Assembly: GCF_004353895.1 (NCBI RefSeq) | Contig: NZ_SMOG01000003.1 | Coordinates: 1 to 64,000, forward strand | Length of the DNA: 64,000 bases | DNA from: Candidatus Syntrophosphaera thermopropionivorans | GTDB lineage: Bacteria > Cloacimonadota > Cloacimonadia > Cloacimonadales > Cloacimonadaceae | Direction of reading: 5' to 3' | In this document: positions 1 through 8,328 of the stretch, piece after piece | Layout: the number at the start of each line of letters is the position of its first letter | How positions within the stretch are numbered: the stretch's first letter is position 1 | The notes under the pieces: generated by a model | What the model was told of the DNA's origin: nothing | The model's input: only the letters and a program-made list of their open reading frames with translations | Databases searched by the model: none | Made by a program: the position numbers and the translations under genes

Positions 1-1
1 G

Positions 2-1489
2 GGGACCTATAATGAAGATGAGAGTTTTTATCTTTTCCCCATCCCTTTAAAATCTTATGTCAATATTATAGGTGCTGGTTCCGATAAGACTATTTTACAT
101 TCCGATATAGCTTCTCCTACCGGGAATACCCTTTTTTGGGGAGGACAAAATCTTCAGCATATTACTATTCATGGTTTTACTACCAGTGCGGAAATAAATC
201 AGAACTGTCGTCCTATGATTAGCTTCTATATCAGTCATCTTACAATATCTGATATGATATTAGAAGATTTTCCTATTTATGATTATAGAGATGCTGCTAT
301 ATTCTTATATGAACCTACTTCTTTGTCTATTGATTCTCTGGTAATCAGGAACATAACTGTCCCTGAACATGCTGTCTATATCGAAGATACTCTTCAAGAT
401 TGTAGCATAACTAATTCCACCTTTGAGAACATCCATTCTACTTATACCTCACCTGATACTCCAGGAGATGATAGCTGGGGTCCAACTGTTGTTGACATTA
501 TAACCTTAGATACTTTGACGGTAGATAATTGTATTTTCCGGAATATCTCTGTGCAGAATAATCAAGCGACGCTGTATATAAGTAATGAGGTTTATTTTCC
601 TGGCAATGTAGGCAATATAAAGGTCACTAACTGTCTTTTTGATAATATAAGGACTAATTACCATAGTGCAGTATGTTTTGTCACTAATGTCTATGGCAGT
701 TTTAAAGTATCTAACTGTACCTTCTACAACAATTTTGGGACTCTAGGGGCAGTTATGGCTGTAGGTAAGATAGATATACGAAATAATATCTTTTATAATC
801 CTGATGCTCAGTATGAGCTTTATATGCCTGCCCCAGAGCTGGATTTATACTGCGTAACCCGACTGGATTTTGATTACAATGATATCCGCAACGGATACAA
901 TGGGATTAGAAATAGCAGTCCTACCAATGACCTTTACTATAGAGAGCATAACCTTAGCAGTGAACCCTTATTTGCCAGCCTCACTTATGGAGATTCTCTG
1001 TATCTGCGTCTGGGGGAGGGTTCACCCTGTATCAATGCTGGGACACCAGATACAACCGGTCTCGGACTTTTACCTTATGATCTGGCAGGAAACTGGAGAA
1101 TATGGGATGGATGTATTGATATGGGATGTTATGAGTATGGTTCTGAGCCTTATGTAGGAGTAGAGGATCCGGTGCTACCTTCAGTTCCTGGATATAATAT
1201 CTTAGCCTATCCCAATCCTTTCAATGCCCTTACCAATCTGAAGGTTAAACTTCCCTCTGACTCAAATAATACATTCAATAAGGTTAATTCTGCCAGTATA
1301 GAGGTCTATAATATCAGGGGCGAGAAAGTGAAGACTATCAATCTTGATGTTAGTAAAGGGACTGAACAATGGACTTACTGGGATGGTAGAGACCAGCATA
1401 GTAAGCTCTGTCCTTCAGGAATCTATCTTCTTAATCTCAAGTTAAATGGTAAATCAGTCCTGACCAGAAAGGTCACTCTAATTAGATAA
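2..1489 (+). CDS. Secreted right-handed beta-helix protein with T9SS-type C-terminal sorting domain (5' end outside window)
   Basis: The reading frame is open to the left edge of the window, so this is the C-terminal 495 residues of a longer protein; the first in-frame ATG (215) is not its start. The first ~300 visible residues carry repeated rungs of the type V.NC.F.NI (for example VDNCIFRNI, VTNCLFDNI, VSNCTFYNN), typical of a parallel beta-helix. Next comes a closing block (SPCINAGTPD, then DMGCYEY) common in such adhesin/lyase-like proteins. The last ~85 residues form a FlgD-like beta-sandwich (YPNPFNALT, VYNIRGEKV, SGIYLLNL), the class of domain used for type IX secretion sorting. It is therefore probably an outer-surface or released protein. 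Ligand or enzymatic activity cannot be told from the visible part. Confidence 0.85.
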   Translation, partial: GTYNEDESFYLFPIPLKSYVNIIGAGSDKTILHSDIASPTGNTLFWGGQNLQHITIHGFTTSAEINQNCRPMISFYISHLTISDMILEDFPIYDYRDAAIFLYEPTSLSIDSLVIRNITVPEHAVYIEDTLQDCSITNSTFENIHSTYTSPDTPGDDSWGPTVVDIITLDTLTVDNCIFRNISVQNNQATLYISNEVYFPGNVGNIKVTNCLFDNIRTNYHSAVCFVTNVYGSFKVSNCTFYNNFGTLGAVMAVGKIDIRNNIFYNPDAQYELYMPAPELDLYCVTRLDFDYNDIRNGYNGIRNSSPTNDLYYREHNLSSEPLFASLTYGDSLYLRLGEGSPCINAGTPDTTGLGLLPYDLAGNWRIWDGCIDMGCYEYGSEPYVGVEDPVLPSVPGYNILAYPNPFNALTNLKVKLPSDSNNTFNKVNSASIEVYNIRGEKVKTINLDVSKGTEQWTYWDGRDQHSKLCPSGIYLLNLKLNGKSVLTRKVTLIR

Positions 1490-1572
1490 GCATTATAAGC
1501 CTAAATAAATTCTCAGAAAAGAGAACATCTTTCCTGAAGATATTTGAATGTACGCGACAAAGGAGCTTAATT

Positions 1573-1647
1573 ATGAGAAAGAGAATATGGTTAGTCTTGT
1601 GCATATTGGTTATGATAGTTACCTTTTCTATCCATACTTTTTCATAA
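1573..1647 (+). pseudogene. Orphan 24-codon signal-peptide-like ORF
   Basis: A short ORF starts at an ATG seven bases after an AGGAG ribosome site and encodes MRKR followed by a hydrophobic stretch (LVLCILVMIVTF), then stops after IHTFS. This looks like the signal peptide of a lost secreted-protein gene, or a tiny membrane peptide. The rest of 1490-1749 shows nothing else I can interpret. I lean to a gene remnant, because only the export signal survives. Confidence 0.3.
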
Positions 1648-1749
1648 TTTTTATAATTTACTCATCCTAATGAAAATAGTCTATATCTCAAAATAGGTGA
1701 GAAATATAATAATTGAATTATCTTTTAAAATTCTGATATTTTAGGATTA

Positions 1750-3822
1750 TTATATAACAGCCTTTTGACTGAATCTTCTGAACCACATCTCCAAAGCATA
1801 TATATTATAGAGCATTTCTGCCTGAGAATTATTGCCTTTAAGATATTTTTGCCAGTTATCCATTATGAGAGGAAGGTTCCAGATTCCACGATTACGGAAG
1901 GTGCTGGAGGTTATGAGAGATTCATAGGAAGTTTTCATTGGACCTCTTAGCCAGAGAGAAATAAAGGGAGAGCCAAAGACAGATTTTTCTTTGCGGTTAA
2001 AGATGGCAGTGGGAACGAGAGGTTTTATAGCTTGGCGATGGATATATTTACCCTGAGCATTATGAATTTTATATTCGGAGGGAAGAGAGAAGGCAAGCTC
2101 TACCAAATTATGGTCCAGAAAAGGAACACGGCTTTCTATGGAAGCAGACATAGACATACGGTCTTCCCAGTGCAGTAAAGTTGGTAAAGAGGTGGTATAG
2201 ACAGCATTATAGAGAAAGTTGGAAAGTTTATCGCAGGTTGGTTTAGAAAAGTTATCTGAGGTAAGAGTGCGGGTATTATTCAGTTTAATGGGATGTTGAG
2301 AAAAGAATTTTGAAACACTTTTACTGGAAAAATCGGAAATCTGAGCCAGAATAGGTTCGGAAAGAGATTTTTTACATTGTTGAAGGAAATCCTGATTGAA
2401 TGGCTCAAAGCGAAGGAAGCGGAACTCAAAGTTATAGAGTTGAGGTTCAGATAAAAAGATAGAGAGTAGAGCTTTTGCCAGTCCAGAAAGACCTTTAATA
2501 CAGCCATATTTCTTGAGCCAGGCAAGAGCTTCTTTCAAGGCTTTATGGAATTTAGTCTGAAGAATTAAATCTGCCAGAAAACGATAGAAAGAATGACGAT
2601 AACCTGCTGTGAGTTCATCACTTCCTTGTCCATCCAGAAGAACTTTGATACCATTTTCCTGAGCAAGTTTCATAACTGCATATTGTGCAGTAAAACCAGA
2701 GCCAAGAGGAAGGTCATTGAACCAAGTAGCATCATTAAACCAAGCCATAGCATCTTCTGCTTGAGGGGCAGTTAGATAGGAAATACAGCCACTGTAATGG
2801 ACTACCTCTGCAATCCATTTTCGTTCATCCAGTGGAGGATATTCCGGAAAATAGGCAGAGAAGGTCTGTAATGGTCTATCCGTTAACCGTGAAGCAGTGC
2901 AGACAATAGCGGAAGAATCCAGACCTCCACTGAGACAAGAACCTACTTCCACATCGGAACGCATCTGCAATTGAACCGCTTTTTCAAAAGTTTCTCTATA
3001 AATTTCTATTGCTTCCGGCAAAGAAAGAGAACTTTTTCCAAAGCTTGCAGGATTCAATTTATAATACTCTTTTAGCGTGATTCCGTGCTGATCAACGATA
3101 AGGTTATAGCCAGGTTGGAGAGCTTTGATTTCTTGCCAGAAAGTTTCCTCTCCATAGACCTCAAGAGAGTTAATCTTCATTGAGCGCCAGATCATCGGCA
3201 GATTAAGGCTTTTATCCACTGGAGTGAGAAGTAGCTGTTTGATTTCCGAAGCGAAATACAAAAAATCTCTATTCCTACAATAATAGAAAGGTTTAACGCC
3301 AAAGCGGTCACGGGAGCAGAAAAGCAGGCTTTTATTTGCGTCCCAGAGAGCAAAAGCCCAGATACCATTGAAATGCAGGACACAATTTTCCCCCCAGAAA
3401 TCATAGGCTTTTAAAATAACTTCCGTATCAGATTCAGAATTAAAAGAATATCCCTGAGCGATGAGTTCTTGTCTAAGCTCAATATAGTTATATATTTCCC
3501 CATTAAAAACTATTAGCAGATTAAGCTGAGGGTCAAGCATAGGTTGATGCCCTTTCATGCTAAGGTCAAGGATAGCTAAACGACGAAATCCCAATCCAAG
3601 AGAAGCTCTGGCAGAAAGATTTAAGGATGGATAGAGCTGACGAATATCTTCTTTTGAACCATCACCACTGAAAGGAAGAATCTTATGACTATTTTTTTCT
3701 ATCAAACAAAATCCTTCATCATCTGGACCGCGATGTTCAATGAGAGCATTCATAGCCTTCAATAGGTTGATATCTATAACCTTTTGGGAATCAAAAGAAT
3801 ATATACCACTTATACCACACAT
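1750..3822 (-). CDS. asnB: Asparagine synthase (glutamine-hydrolysing)
   Basis: The 690-residue product begins MCGISGIYSF, so after Met removal Cys2 is the N-terminal nucleophile of a class II glutamine amidotransferase domain (about residues 2-210, with HRGPDDEG and FNGEIYNY). The synthetase domain carries the PP-loop SGGLDSS near residue 300 and the DGQGSDE motif. It would convert aspartate, glutamine and ATP to asparagine, glutamate, AMP and PPi in the cytoplasm. At 690 aa it is longer than classic AsnB (~550 aa) and closer to the AsnB-like enzymes often found in surface-polysaccharide loci. No such locus is adjacent, so amidation of a sugar or peptide is only a possibility. The gene stands alone; the next gene upstream on the same strand starts about 2.4 kb away. 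Confidence 0.9.
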   Translation of the reverse strand: MCGISGIYSFDSQKVIDINLLKAMNALIEHRGPDDEGFCLIEKNSHKILPFSGDGSKEDIRQLYPSLNLSARASLGLGFRRLAILDLSMKGHQPMLDPQLNLLIVFNGEIYNYIELRQELIAQGYSFNSESDTEVILKAYDFWGENCVLHFNGIWAFALWDANKSLLFCSRDRFGVKPFYYCRNRDFLYFASEIKQLLLTPVDKSLNLPMIWRSMKINSLEVYGEETFWQEIKALQPGYNLIVDQHGITLKEYYKLNPASFGKSSLSLPEAIEIYRETFEKAVQLQMRSDVEVGSCLSGGLDSSAIVCTASRLTDRPLQTFSAYFPEYPPLDERKWIAEVVHYSGCISYLTAPQAEDAMAWFNDATWFNDLPLGSGFTAQYAVMKLAQENGIKVLLDGQGSDELTAGYRHSFYRFLADLILQTKFHKALKEALAWLKKYGCIKGLSGLAKALLSIFLSEPQLYNFEFRFLRFEPFNQDFLQQCKKSLSEPILAQISDFSSKSVSKFFSQHPIKLNNTRTLTSDNFSKPTCDKLSNFLYNAVYTTSLPTLLHWEDRMSMSASIESRVPFLDHNLVELAFSLPSEYKIHNAQGKYIHRQAIKPLVPTAIFNRKEKSVFGSPFISLWLRGPMKTSYESLITSSTFRNRGIWNLPLIMDNWQKYLKGNNSQAEMLYNIYALEMWFRRFSQKAVI

Positions 3823-3894
3823 CTAAAACTCCACTTTGCAAGCTCGTTAAAGAGGATAAAAAGTCAAGTGATTTCTCCCTATAAGTGCCATAAA

Positions 3895-6180
3895 TTAACG
3901 GTCATTTGAAGTCCTATTGACCAATTTTAGCAGTCTACCCTCTCCTGCAGGGAGTTCTATCTCAATGTTGCCATTATGATAGGGATAAAATTTATCCTCG
4001 TAGGGATCATAGAAAGCATAATTTTGATAGGGATTTTTTCTCCCACTATCTTTAAAAGTCAGAAGGAGTTTTTGGGGAGGAGCCTCAGGAAAGTAAATAT
4101 CAAATTCTTCAGGGGGAACGAATTGTGGTTCTGTGATTATGCCAGGGAGAAAAAAATTGGCTCTACGATTAACCACCATTAACCAGAGATTTTCCTCTTT
4201 ATCAAGGTAGGTGGCACATTGAATATAGCCCTCATATTCACCTATCCCCTGCTTCTGAACCTGAATATATTGAATGGGATTATCTTTCTCTGCTTTCTTA
4301 AATTTTTTGCGAGAAGTGCCAATGCACTCTGAATTTTGCCAGTTCAAATCCTTGATTATAACTCCGTAAGCTTTTATGCGGGGATTGGATAAACTAACCG
4401 CTCTCCAGGTTATAGGATCGGGCACCAGCAAAGGATAATCAGGCATTCCGACACGAGAAAAAGCAATAGACCTTTGTCCATAACCTTTAATATCCTGATA
4501 AGACCTCAGACAATAGTGAAAGATGCCGTCAGGTTTAAAACATAGAGGCAGATAGAGCAGCACCTTTTGAGCTGCAGTAGTGGGTTGTATCCAATCTACC
4601 CATTGTTCTTGCCCTTGATATAAAGTCCATTTACCGAGAACCTGGACGATGGGATAAAACTTCCCTTCCTCTTTTTTATCTCTATATTCCATACAATCTT
4701 GATATACACTCAAAAGTTTTTGGTCCAGTATATACTGAATAAATTTTCCTTTCTCTCCTTCAGTGGCATTCCATATTAAATCTGGCTTTAAAGGATAGAT
4801 ATCAGGAGCTATAATTTGCGGTTGGGCAATTTTGCTAAAGGCATCTATATGGTCGTAATATATTCCCTGTTCTTTATTTAAAGTAATATTGGTAACTTGA
4901 AAATCATAGACCGCAGTGAAAACAGGAATATCTTCCTGAGAAGCAATCTCCTGCATCAATTTAAAGGAATCAAATTGCCCTTGATAGGGCTCATCAAAGG
5001 TATAAAAACCTTTTACATTACCTTCACCTTGAGAAATAACATTATCCATCCGTTGGAGAATTTTATCTTGCCAATAATTTTTATCGTGACTGATTTTATG
5101 ATGTAGCTCATCTTCTATTTCCACATAATCCAGTTCTACATCACAATTTCCATACCAATATACTCTGGGATTGAGATTAACCAAGCGGAGGAACTCTCTG
5201 GAATCAGGGGTTGCAGGATTATGGTCAATATCAGCAGTCAAGAGATTAGCGTCTATAAGGTCTTTATAAGGTATCTTTAGTTCCAGCTCTAAGAATTCAT
5301 TACCTCTGCGATTTAATAGATAGTCATGCACTGTAAAAATAGTCTCACTTCTTTGCTGATTATCTATCCAGTGATTCAGAATCTTCATTTGGCTGGAAAA
5401 TCCTGTTCCATAAAGTTCAAAACCGGTTACATAAAATCGCAAGAGAGGCGTATTAGAACTAATTCCTGATTGAAGATTGCTTATTTTAAAACGGAATTTC
5501 ACCCAAATATAGTCATCTGGATAGTCTGGTGGATTAGTCTGATAGAGGATAAATTCACTGCCAAAACGAACATAGAATCCATTTCTATTTTGCCAGCGAT
5601 AACGAAGGTCAGTAAAGATATGTCCAGGTTGGTCTTTACCTTTTTCTGCTTTCCAGACATAACCATATGAAGCGTCAGGAGCCATATCTTCTTTTCCTGT
5701 TCTATAAAGATTTTTTTCACTTTGGGCAGCATACCAGTATTGATTATCCATTCCATCTCCAATGCGGACATCCTTTTCACTGGAAAATTCTGCTTCAAAA
5801 CGGAAATAGCTGGACGCAGAAAGTGGATAGGAAGCATAATGTAAATCACTTTCAGGGTCTTTATCCCAGCCCCAATCTAATACCCAGGCATCAATTTGAG
5901 AGTTATCCAGGTCCTTTAATAAACCAGGCAGGTCAGGATCTCCCTTTTGTGTCCCCATTATAGTGGCGTTATACCCCAAAGTTTTCATCAAATTGATAGT
6001 GGCATAACGAGAAGGATAATCCACCTTGTCTCCATTTCTCAAGTTTGCATAAATGCCATAAGGAAACTCATCTGAATATTTAGCATATAAAGAAGGTAGC
6101 ATTAGCAATAGGAGGAAAAGAGTAAACAGACTTAATTTTTTCTCTTTCATTGAACTATCTTTTTTAAACTTAATCTTCAT
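3895..6180 (-). CDS. Secreted protein of unknown function, possibly glycosidase-like
   Basis: I do not recognise a named family. I prefer the ATG at 6180 (MKIKFKK), which has AAAGAGAT just upstream; an in-frame ATG lies at 6216 and another at 6150. The N-terminus is a signal peptide (KEKKLSLF, then a long Leu-rich core, ending SLYA). The middle contains GFYTFDEPYQGQFDS, reminiscent of acidic catalytic loops in TIM-barrel glycosidases, preceded by an aromatic-rich beta-sandwich-like region (about residues 100-330). The C-terminus ends in a small beta domain with PAGEGRLLKLV, a phrase also seen at the end of glycoside-hydrolase beta-sandwiches. There is no FlgD-like sorting domain. A secreted or periplasmic carbohydrate-acting enzyme is an inference, not a firm call. 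Confidence 0.6.
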   Translation of the reverse strand: MKIKFKKDSSMKEKKLSLFTLFLLLLMLPSLYAKYSDEFPYGIYANLRNGDKVDYPSRYATINLMKTLGYNATIMGTQKGDPDLPGLLKDLDNSQIDAWVLDWGWDKDPESDLHYASYPLSASSYFRFEAEFSSEKDVRIGDGMDNQYWYAAQSEKNLYRTGKEDMAPDASYGYVWKAEKGKDQPGHIFTDLRYRWQNRNGFYVRFGSEFILYQTNPPDYPDDYIWVKFRFKISNLQSGISSNTPLLRFYVTGFELYGTGFSSQMKILNHWIDNQQRSETIFTVHDYLLNRRGNEFLELELKIPYKDLIDANLLTADIDHNPATPDSREFLRLVNLNPRVYWYGNCDVELDYVEIEDELHHKISHDKNYWQDKILQRMDNVISQGEGNVKGFYTFDEPYQGQFDSFKLMQEIASQEDIPVFTAVYDFQVTNITLNKEQGIYYDHIDAFSKIAQPQIIAPDIYPLKPDLIWNATEGEKGKFIQYILDQKLLSVYQDCMEYRDKKEEGKFYPIVQVLGKWTLYQGQEQWVDWIQPTTAAQKVLLYLPLCFKPDGIFHYCLRSYQDIKGYGQRSIAFSRVGMPDYPLLVPDPITWRAVSLSNPRIKAYGVIIKDLNWQNSECIGTSRKKFKKAEKDNPIQYIQVQKQGIGEYEGYIQCATYLDKEENLWLMVVNRRANFFLPGIITEPQFVPPEEFDIYFPEAPPQKLLLTFKDSGRKNPYQNYAFYDPYEDKFYPYHNGNIEIELPAGEGRLLKLVNRTSNDR

Positions 6181-6412
6181 ATATCTCTTTTTAGTCCAGA
6201 TAAGTTCTGAGGTCAAGTAAATTATATAAATTTTAATAGATAATTAAATTAAAAAAGTAGAGTAGTTGTCTATTTAGTAACAAACTCTTTAATAATACTT
6301 TGTCCTCTGCTTTGTAGCATATAATAAAATCAGGTTTCCGACATACAGACTGATAGGCAAGCCATATTCCCATAAATAAAGATAAAATATTTTACTATAT
6401 ACTATTCCCTAT

Positions 6413-6476
6413 CTCCTACTTGCCTCTCCCTTATCAACTTAGCTAAAAAAGAGCTAAGAGAGAGCTAAGGGAGAGG
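6413..6476. repeat. Intergenic element with 11-bp tandem AGCT-N7 units (copy 1)
   Basis: Three consecutive 11-mers occupy 6441-6473: AGCTAAAAAAG, AGCTAAGAGAG and AGCTAAGGGAG. A perfect 10-base inverted arm precedes them: CTCTCCCTTA at 6424-6433 pairs with TAAGGGAGAG at 6466-6475. An inner pair (CTTAGCT/AGCTAAG) can form as well. The outer motif CTCCTACTTGC is shared with copy 2 at 33192-33254. The 11-base period is about one turn of DNA, so all AGCT cores face the same side. Function unknown. Confidence 0.75.
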
Positions 6477-6584
6477 AAAAAAGGTTGTAAGAATAAAGAT
6501 AATATATGCAAGTAAATATCTAAATTACACCTTTATAAATATAACTGAATAACAGATAGATAACATTAATCATAAGGAAAACTT

Positions 6585-6761
6585 ATGGATATAATCTCTG
6601 ATATCCTTAATATCAAGCAATCATTATTTTCTATGACGAGTAGTAATCTTACCAATCAATTAGCTTCTACCACTATTGTTCCCGTTATTGCACCCCTATG
6701 GAATGACAACAGCTTAATAGGAGGTTCTTGTCAATATCTGCTTTCAAGTACGGTGCTGTGA
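6585..6761 (+). CDS. Small ORF (58 aa), unknown or gene remnant
   Basis: A 58-codon ORF starts at an ATG preceded by AAGGAAAA. The product begins MDIISDILNIKQ and contains PVIAPLWNDNSLIGGS. It has no membrane segment or recognisable domain. A shift to another frame at its end would extend it by about 20 codons, which hints that it may be the head of a decayed gene. Kept at low confidence because composition alone does not distinguish it from chance. Confidence 0.25.
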   Translation: MDIISDILNIKQSLFSMTSSNLTNQLASTTIVPVIAPLWNDNSLIGGSCQYLLSSTVL

Positions 6762-6926
6762 AATTGTCAATGGCAACTTGATGGTTTTGCTGATTTATTT
6801 AGTAAACCACCTCCCCTCGTTTAGCCTTAATAAATCCGTTAATATTGGTTAATTCTAAAAATTAGATGCGCTAGTTAAAATAATTTATATATTATATTAT
6901 AGCATAATTATATAAGAGAAAAGAAG

Positions 6927-8009
6927 ATGAATGAAATACATAAATCTGATTTATATATTGATGATTATCTGGATAAAATTTTTTTATTAGAAAAAAGTAT
7001 TGGTGCAAAAACTACTTATAAAATTTTAGAACCTTTTCCTGTAGATACCGAAGACAGCTTATCCATTCAAAAAGCTGCTAAAACAATTGCTGATTTTGTG
7101 GGACTAAATAATTTAGTATTCATAGTTGCAAAAACTAAACAAAAATCCAATGTCGGTGGTTATATAGAACTTAATAATAATGAGAATGAAGTTTTTATTG
7201 AAATATCAGATAATATTTCAAAATCTCAAAATGCTGTTTTAGCAGTTTTAGCTCATGAAATTACTCATAAATATATGCAGATTAATGCTATTTCTTGCGG
7301 TACAGGACCCCTTCTTGAATACGAAAATGAAATACTAACTGATATTACATCCATCTTTCTTGGATTTGGAAAATTAATGTTAAATGGATATGAAATTGTT
7401 AAGGAATCAGTGAACATAGTTAATTATACCAGAGAGACTATCAAAATTGGATATCTTAATAAAAAACAAATTGCTTTTGTTTATCGTTTAATTTGCGCAA
7501 TGAGAAAAATACCCAAAAATGATATGTTATCAGGTCTTTCTTCCGAAGCTATCTCTGAAATTAGTGATTGTTATTGTTATGAAGAGGATTATTTTAATCA
7601 AGAATTTCATAATAACAAGTTTCAAAATGAATTAGTTGAATCTTTAATTAATTATATTCAAACCTTGCAAGATGAACTAAATCAAATAAATAGACATTTA
7701 GAACTTATTAAGACCGAATATATAAATAAAACCGAAACTTTTCTGGATATAAAACAACAAAATCTTAAAAATTTTTATAATGATCTAAGGACCTTGAATC
7801 AATATGATACTTATGACCCCTGCCTTATTTATTTAATTACTATTAAGAACAGAAGAAAAATTGAACAAATGAAAATAAAATTATCTCAAGAGATTAGTGA
7901 TGCAAAAGAGGTAAAACAAAATTTAAATACTATTACAAAATTAGATGAGAAAAAAAGAACAAAAAAGTCATTTTTAAAGAAAATCTTTAATAAAGTCCTT
8001 AGAAATTAA
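6927..8009 (+). CDS. Putative zinc metalloprotease-like protein (HExxH) with coiled-coil tail
   Basis: A 360-residue soluble protein with no signal peptide. Residues ~107-118 read LAHEITHKYM, a HExxH zinc-binding motif with His110 and His114 as ligands and Glu111 as catalytic base; acidic residues follow in LEYENEILTD and could provide the third ligand. Residues ~230-345 are Lys/Glu/Gln-rich and predicted coiled coil, ending in a very basic tail. AAAAGAAG precedes the ATG. The gene is strikingly AT-rich, stands alone between two gene-poor stretches and has no functional neighbour, suggesting an accessory or acquired gene. I do not know the family; HExxH is short and could mislead, but its position in a helical LAVLAHE context is convincing. 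Confidence 0.6.
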   Translation: MNEIHKSDLYIDDYLDKIFLLEKSIGAKTTYKILEPFPVDTEDSLSIQKAAKTIADFVGLNNLVFIVAKTKQKSNVGGYIELNNNENEVFIEISDNISKSQNAVLAVLAHEITHKYMQINAISCGTGPLLEYENEILTDITSIFLGFGKLMLNGYEIVKESVNIVNYTRETIKIGYLNKKQIAFVYRLICAMRKIPKNDMLSGLSSEAISEISDCYCYEEDYFNQEFHNNKFQNELVESLINYIQTLQDELNQINRHLELIKTEYINKTETFLDIKQQNLKNFYNDLRTLNQYDTYDPCLIYLITIKNRRKIEQMKIKLSQEISDAKEVKQNLNTITKLDEKKRTKKSFLKKIFNKVLRN

Positions 8010-8328
8010 CCGGTGATATTTGACGCATTAACTTAACTAATTCCTCATAATTATCTTTCTTTCTCTTGGATTGAGCTATGTCTCTTCTCCTTGTTTTATT
8101 TTATTAGTTCCCAACAAAACAATGAGTTGATTTTGGCTCAACCTTTTTTTCCTTCAGCCTTACCAATTTTACTCCACTAATGAAGGCATAACCTCCAAAA
8201 TCAAATCGGGATTTAAATATAAATTGACAATGAGAGAATAGCTGGAAAATGGTTAAATAACATTATGATAAATAAAATAAATAGATTATATAATCATATT
8301 TTGATAATTTTAAAGCCGGGGAACAATT
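8010..8328. other. Intergenic region before the ABC-F gene
   Basis: About 320 bases with no gene. A short stem (GTTGA/TCAAC) followed by seven T at 8132-8155 could end transcription of the upstream gene, though five base pairs is weak. TTGACA at 8224-8229 is a possible -35 box for the following operon, but I see no good -10 at the right distance. Confidence 0.3.

Larger units (their letters stand above)
6217..6926. other. Gene-poor AT-rich intergenic region
   Basis: About 700 bases without a convincing long gene, between a leftward and a rightward gene. It holds the 11-bp-period repeat element at 6413-6476 and a small ORF at 6585-6761. The last 100 bases are extremely AT-rich and probably contain the promoter of the gene at 6927, but no hexamer pair stands out. 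Confidence 0.6.

Noticed and set aside
6441-6473. Short regular repeats as a CRISPR array
   Set aside because: Units are 11 bases with no unique spacers and no cas genes nearby.
8132-8155. GTTGA/TCAAC stem with T run as a terminator
   Set aside because: Five base pairs only; mentioned in the intergenic entry but not called.
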